From contig OZ024826.1 in the NCBI GenBank assembly GCA_964016985.1, positions 67,796,768 through 67,860,767 of the forward strand: a stretch of 64,000 nt of DNA, read 5' to 3'. Below, one piece after another: positions 59,029-64,000 of the stretch (within the stretch, counting starts at the first letter, position 1; the number at the start of each line of letters is the position of its first letter). Under the pieces are notes generated by a model that was not told where the DNA came from, made no database searches, and saw only the letters and a program-made list of their open reading frames with translations. Both the position numbers and the translations under genes were made by a program. This DNA is from Anodontia alba. Taxonomy: Eukaryota; Mollusca; Bivalvia; Lucinida; Lucinidae.

Positions 59029-59442
59029 ACAAAAGGCCCACGGGCCACGGGTCGCTCACCTGAGTAGCATTGCGAGTGCAGATATGCAGATATTATGTAA
59101 TATTTTTCCAATCCTGTCATCACAACTAATGAAAAGATCATCCTTTAACCCTTATCTTGCTGTTCGCGACAATAGTGGCGCTGGAGGGGTCTGCCAACTC
59201 AAAAGCCTGTCATACTTACAATATACCACATGCAACCATTCAGAGCAAGTGTTCTCATACAGGAGTGAACCTACTTTCATACAAACACGCCACTTTTCAT
59301 TAGATAGTCAGGTGTTGGATTTTACCCACACTAAAAAAGACCGAGAATACCAAATTTCAAGCTGCCATTAATTTCAGCACTCACTTCAACAAATTGATCA
59401 GGATTTTCTGGAAAAAAAGCCCATAACATTTATGTTATGGAG
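59029..59442. repeat. F1 HINE left end, right half missing
   Basis: It begins ACAAAAGGCCCACGGGCC and GCTCACCTGAG and matches other F1 left ends to about 59150. About 290 bp of unassigned sequence follows before the TGACCTAG array resumes. Confidence 0.65.
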
Positions 59443-61726
59443 CAATATTTATGATGATTATTTCAAAAATGTGACCTCTGGAGCGTTAACAGTTTTCTGC
59501 TAATTTGGCCCGGTGACCTAGTTTTTGACTCCAAGTGACCTAGTTTCAAATTTGACCTAGAAATCATCAAGACAAACATTTTGAGCAAGATTCATGATGA
59601 TTGCTTCAAAAATGTGACCGCTAGAGTGTTAACAAAGTTTTCTGCTGATTTGGCCTGGTGACCTAGTTTTTGACCCCTAATGTCCCAGTTTCAAACTTGA
59701 CCTAGAAATCACCAAGACAAACATGTTGAGCAAGATTCATGATGATTGCTTGAGAAATGTGACCACTAGAGTGTTAACAAGGTTTTCCGCTGATCTGGCC
59801 CGGTGACCTAGTTTTTGACCCCAGGTGACCCAGTTTCGAACTTGACCTAAAAATCATCAAGACAAACATTTTGAGCAAGATTCATGATGATTGCTTAAAA
59901 AATGTGCGCTAGAGTGTTAACAAAGTTTTCTGCTGATTTGGCCCGGTGACCTAGTTTTTTACTCCAAGTGACCCAGTTTCGAACTTGACCTAAAAGTCAT
60001 CAAGACAAACATTTTGAGGAAGATTTATGATGATTGCTCAAAAAATGTGACCCCTAGAGTAATAACAAGATTTTCCACTGATTTGGCCAGGTGACCTAGT
60101 TTTTGACCCCATGTGACCCGGTTTGGAACTTGACCTAGAAATCATTAAGACAAACATTTTGAGCAAGATTCATGATGACTGCTTCCAAAATGTGACCGCT
60201 AGACTGTTAACAAGGTTTTGTGCTGCTTTGGCCTGGTGACCTAGTTTTTGACCCCAAGTGACCAAGTTTCAAACTTGACCTAGAACTCATCAAGACAAAC
60301 ATTTTGAGCAAGATTCATGATGACTGCTTGAAAAATGTGACCGCTAGAGTGATAAGATTTTACGCTGATTTGGCCAGGTGACCTAGTTTTTGACCCCAGG
60401 TATTCCAGTTCGAACTTGATCTAGAAACCCTCAAGACAAACATTTTGAGCAAGATTCATGATGATTGCTTCAAAAATGTGACCGCTAGAGTGTTTCTGCT
60501 GGTTTGGCCCAGTGACCTAGTTTTTAACCCCACATGACCCAGTTTCAAACATATCTTAGAACTCATCAAGACAAACATTTTGAGCAAGATTCATGTTATT
60601 GCTTCAAAAATGTGACCGCTAGAGTGTTAACAAGGTTTTCTGCTGGTTTGGCCTGTTGACCTAGTTTTTGATCCCACGTCACCCAGTTTCAAACTTGACC
60701 TAGGAATCATCAAGACAAACATTTTGAGCAAGATTCATGATGATTGCTTGAAAAATGTGACTGCTAGAGTGTTAACAAGGTTTTCTGCTGATTTGGCCTG
60801 GTGACCTAGTTTTTGACTCCAAGTGACCCAGTTTCGAACTTGACCTAGAAATCATCAAGACAAACATATTGAGCAAGATTCATGATGACTGCTTGAAAAA
60901 TGTGACCACTACAGTGTTAACAAGGTTTTCTGCTGATTTGGCCCTGTGACCTAGTTTTTGAATCCAAGTGACCCAGTTTCAAACTTGACCTAGAAATCAT
61001 CAAGACCAACATTTTGAGCAAAATTCATGATGATTGCTCCAAAAATGTTACCGCTAGAGTGTTAACAAGGTTTTCTGCTGATTTGGCCCGGTGACCTAGT
61101 TTTTGATCCCAAGTCACCTAGTTTCAAATCTGACCTAGAAAACATCAAGACAAACATATTGAGCAAGATTCAAGATGATTGCTTAAAAAATGTGACCACT
61201 AGAGTGTTAACAAGGTTTTCTGCTGATCTGGCCCGGTGACCTAGTTTTTTACCCCAAGTGACCCAGTTTTGAACTTGACCTAGATTGAATAGAGGCAAAC
61301 ATTTTGAGCAAGTTTCATCAAGATTGGGTCAAAACTATGACCTCTAGAGTGTTAACAAGTTTTTCCTTTGATTTGACCTGGTGACCTAGTTTTTGACCCC
61401 AAGTAACCCAGTATCGAACTTGACCTAGATTTTATAGAGGCAAACATTCTGACCAAGTTTCATCAAGATTGGGTCAAAACTGTGACCTCTAGCGTGTTAA
61501 CAAGTTTTTCCTTTGATTTGACCTGGTGACCTAGTTTTTGACCCCAAATAACCCAGTATCGAACCTGACCTAGATTTCATAGAGGCAAACATTCTGACCA
61601 AGTTTCATCAAGATCGGGTCAAAACTGTGACCTCTAGAGTGTTAACAAACTAATTGTTGACGACAGACGACGACAGACAGAGGGTAATGAAAATAGCTCA
61701 TCCTGAGCTTTTGCTCAGCTGAGCTA

Positions 61727-63140
61727 AAAATGAAGTTGCTATCATCCCGACAACATTTTCCCCATTATATGTCTATGGGAGACTAAAGGGCAAGTCTAGA
61801 ATTATCCGATCTGTCCCAAAATCAAACTCGTCCAAGATTGTATAGCTGTCCTCATTACCTGCAAGTCTGAAGAAGATTCCATTAAAAATGAAATCCCTGT
61901 CATCCGGACAACATTTTCTTAAGTCTATGAGGCCCTCAAGGCCAGGTAACTCTCATGCCAATGGATGAAACTGGGCCAAAATTGAAAGTCAGAAATTTTA
62001 TGCCTGTCCTCGTTATCTGCAAGTTTGATGAAGAACCGACCAAAAATTAAGTTGCTATCATCCGGACGACATTGTCCCCATTATCTGTCTACGGGGGACT
62101 AAAGGGCAAGTACCTCTCATATGAATAGTCTGATCTGCCCCAAAATCGAACTCATCCAAGATTTTATGGCTGTCCTCATTACCTGCAAGTCTGACAAAAA
62201 TTCGATCAAAAATGAAATCGCTCGTCAGGACAACATTTTCCAAAGTCTATGGGGCCCTGAAGGGCAGGTAACTCTCATGCAAATAGTCAAAATTGGGCCA
62301 AACTTAATCTTTTCCGAGATTTTATGCCTGTCCTCGTTATCTGCAAGTTTGATGAAGAACCGACCAAAAATTAAGTTGCTATCATCCGGACGACATTGTC
62401 CCCAATATCTGTCTACGGGGGACTGAAGGGCAAGTACCTCTTATGTGAATAGTCTGATCTGCCCCAAAATCGAACTCATCCAAGATTTTATGGCTGTCCT
62501 CATTACCTGCAAGTCTGACAAAAATTCGATCAAAAATGAAATCGCTCGTCAGGACATTTTCCAAAGTCTATGAGGCCCTGAAGGGCAGGTAACTCTCGTG
62601 CAAATAGTCGAAATTGGGCCAAACTTGATCTTTTCCGAGATTTTATGCCTGTCCTCGTTATCTGCAAGTTTGATGAAGATCCAATCAAAAATTATAGTCG
62701 CTATAGTCCCGACAACATTTTACCCATTATAAGTCTATGGGAGACTAAAGGGAAAGTAACTCTTGTGTGAATAGTCTGATCTGCCCCAAAATCAAACTCG
62801 TACAAGATTTTATGGCTGTCCTTATTACCTGCAAGTCTAAGAAAGATTCAATCAAAAATGAAATCACTACCGTCAGGCCAACATTTTCTGAAGTCTATGA
62901 GACTCTCAAGGGCGGGTAATTCTCATGCCAACAGTCAAAAGTGGGCCAAAATTGAACTTGTCTGAAATTTTATGCTTGTCTTTGCTATCTGAATGTTTGA
63001 TGAACAGCCATCAAAAAGAAATCGCTATCATCCCAATAACATTTCCCTCATTATATGTCTATGGAAAACTAAAGGGCAACTAACTGTCATGTGAAGTCTG
63101 ATCTGCCCCAAAATCAAACTTGTTCAAGATTTTAAGGCTG
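61727..63140. repeat. F3 array (about 155-bp units, 320-bp dimers), right part
   Basis: Continues the array broken at 51806. Two subtypes alternate, so near-identical blocks recur about 323 bp apart (for example 62040-62240 and 62363-62560). Frames with MENV and DSHKILDEFDFGADQTIH are by-products of this periodicity. Confidence 0.75.
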
Positions 63141-63144
63141 TCAT

Positions 63145-63310
63145 TTTTTTATTGTCTTGGGGTTTTAACACAACACGTCGACCCTTGTGGATCATTTTGT
63201 GTTGTCTCCTCTGGGAGAAAAGGAGAGAGATAGATGAGATAGTAGAGGATGAAAGAGAGGGACAGGGGAGAAAGAGGAAAATGAATGAAAGTGAAGAAAC
63301 AGAAATAATA
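63145..63310. repeat. SINE-tail-like fragment and purine-rich tract
   Basis: TTGGGGTTTTAACACAACAC with GTCGACCC resembles the tails of the SINEs at 110 and 8811. A GA-rich tract (63218-63300) follows. Identification is weak. Confidence 0.35.
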
Positions 63311-64000
63311 ACAAGAGGGCACAGAGGGCCCTAATTCGCTTACCTGAGTGTCATTGTCTCTAGTATATTTTAAAAGACTACGGTTTCTCTTTATAGGACT
63401 ATGTATGTTTAAAATTTGTTGAAATGAATGTTTTCAGATGACAGGCTGGAGGTTTAAGAACTGTGTTATACAGGCCTTGGAAGGAATGTGATGGTGCTTG
63501 GCACAGATAAGATTTTTAAATGTTTTTTCCCATGCAAATGCATAAGGAAGCAACTTGACCTTGCCGTAAAAAGGTCAAATGTCAATGTATGACCATTATT
63601 TTAGCAACTTTGGTAGACCCCCTGTCCCCGATGATTTATGCAAACATTCAGCCCCAAAGCATCCTCGGTTCTAGAGAAGAAGATTTATAAAGGTTTTTAC
63701 CATATATGGGCATGGCGCCCATCTTGGTCAACGAACCGTGACCATTTTAGCAATCTTTTGTTCCCCCTACCTAAGGAGACTCCATATGAAATTTGAGCAA
63801 AATTGGCCCAGAGGCTCCAGAGAAGAAGTTGTTTGAAATTCTGAACATTTTTCCCATACAAATGCATAAGGAAGCAAAATTGACCTTAATGTAAAAAAGG
63901 TCAAATGTCAATGTATGACCATTATTTTAGCAATTTTGGTAGCCCTCCTGTTCCCAAAGATATATGCAAAGATTCAGCCATAAGGCATGCTTGGAAAAGA
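63311..64000. mobile_element. HINE left part, runs off the window
   Basis: The left end ACAAGAGGGCACAGAGGGCC is followed by CTTACCTGAG. Core units after 63500 match those at 48640-49900. Confidence 0.65.

Larger units (their letters stand above)
51807..61726. mobile_element. F2-type HINE with 145-bp TGACCTAG units, interrupted by about 6 kb
   Basis: The left end at 51807 is ACAAGAGGGCCATGATGGCC. The matching right end at 61726 is TGAGCTTTTGCTCAGCTGAGCTA-like. The flanks, ATTCAATCA on the left and AAAATGAAGTTGC on the right, join into a normal F3 array unit, so both ends belong to one insertion. Its core units, with GTGACCTAGTTTTTGACC, run 52150-53365 and 59443-61640. The stretch 53366-59442 is foreign to it. 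Confidence 0.68.

Noticed and set aside
62058..62564. Two nearly identical minus-strand frames suggesting a duplicated gene
   Set aside because: They repeat at the 323-bp dimer period of the F3 array, which is non-coding elsewhere.

Overview
This window looks like invertebrate animal DNA, most likely from a bivalve mollusc. It has no operons and no long intact host genes. It is packed with tandem-core repeats of the kind described in bivalves as pearl elements or Helentron-associated elements, called HINE here. It also has tRNA-derived SINEs, mariner and pogo-like DNA transposons, and tyrosine-recombinase retrotransposons. Species cannot be told from the sequence. Almost every open frame is a transposon relic or lies inside a repeat array. 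The only piece that looks like a host gene is one terminal exon of a Kruppel-like factor (KLF6/7-like) on the minus strand at 50403-50575.

Layout. 29-7236 and 18170-18720 are one copy of a long AT-rich non-coding repeat. A second copy lies at 26790-33660. Each carries insertions that are missing from the other, so each provides empty sites for the other. 7237-18169 is a degraded PAT/Ngaro-type retrotransposon (Ngaro-1) inserted in copy 1. It has the full split direct repeat order A1 - gag - RT - RNase H - tyrosine recombinase - B1 - A2 - B2. 18724-26790 is a nest of HINE arrays, one of which lies inside a TA-flanked inverted-repeat element. 34332-38085 holds two mariner copies in opposite orientation. 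38102-47909 is a second, more decayed split-repeat retrotransposon (Ngaro-2), with a LINE fragment between A2 and B2. 47925-50150 holds nested HINEs, followed by a 36-bp minisatellite that runs up to the KLF stop codon. 51170-63140 is one long array family, interrupted by a HINE (51807-61726) that is itself interrupted by a roughly 6-kb block in apparently permuted order. Another HINE begins at 63311 and runs off the window.

How the parts relate. The region is a palimpsest of nested insertions, and the order of many events can be read from empty sites and target duplications. The most notable points are two related Ngaro-like elements with a SAM-like domain in their Gag, both split by a tandem array between gag and pol; the modular HINE ends, whose terminal hairpins vary in sequence but keep their pairing; and the permuted block. 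Every retrotransposon gene seen here is broken by stops, frameshifts or insertions. No autonomous Helitron replicase-helicase and no intact transposase was seen.
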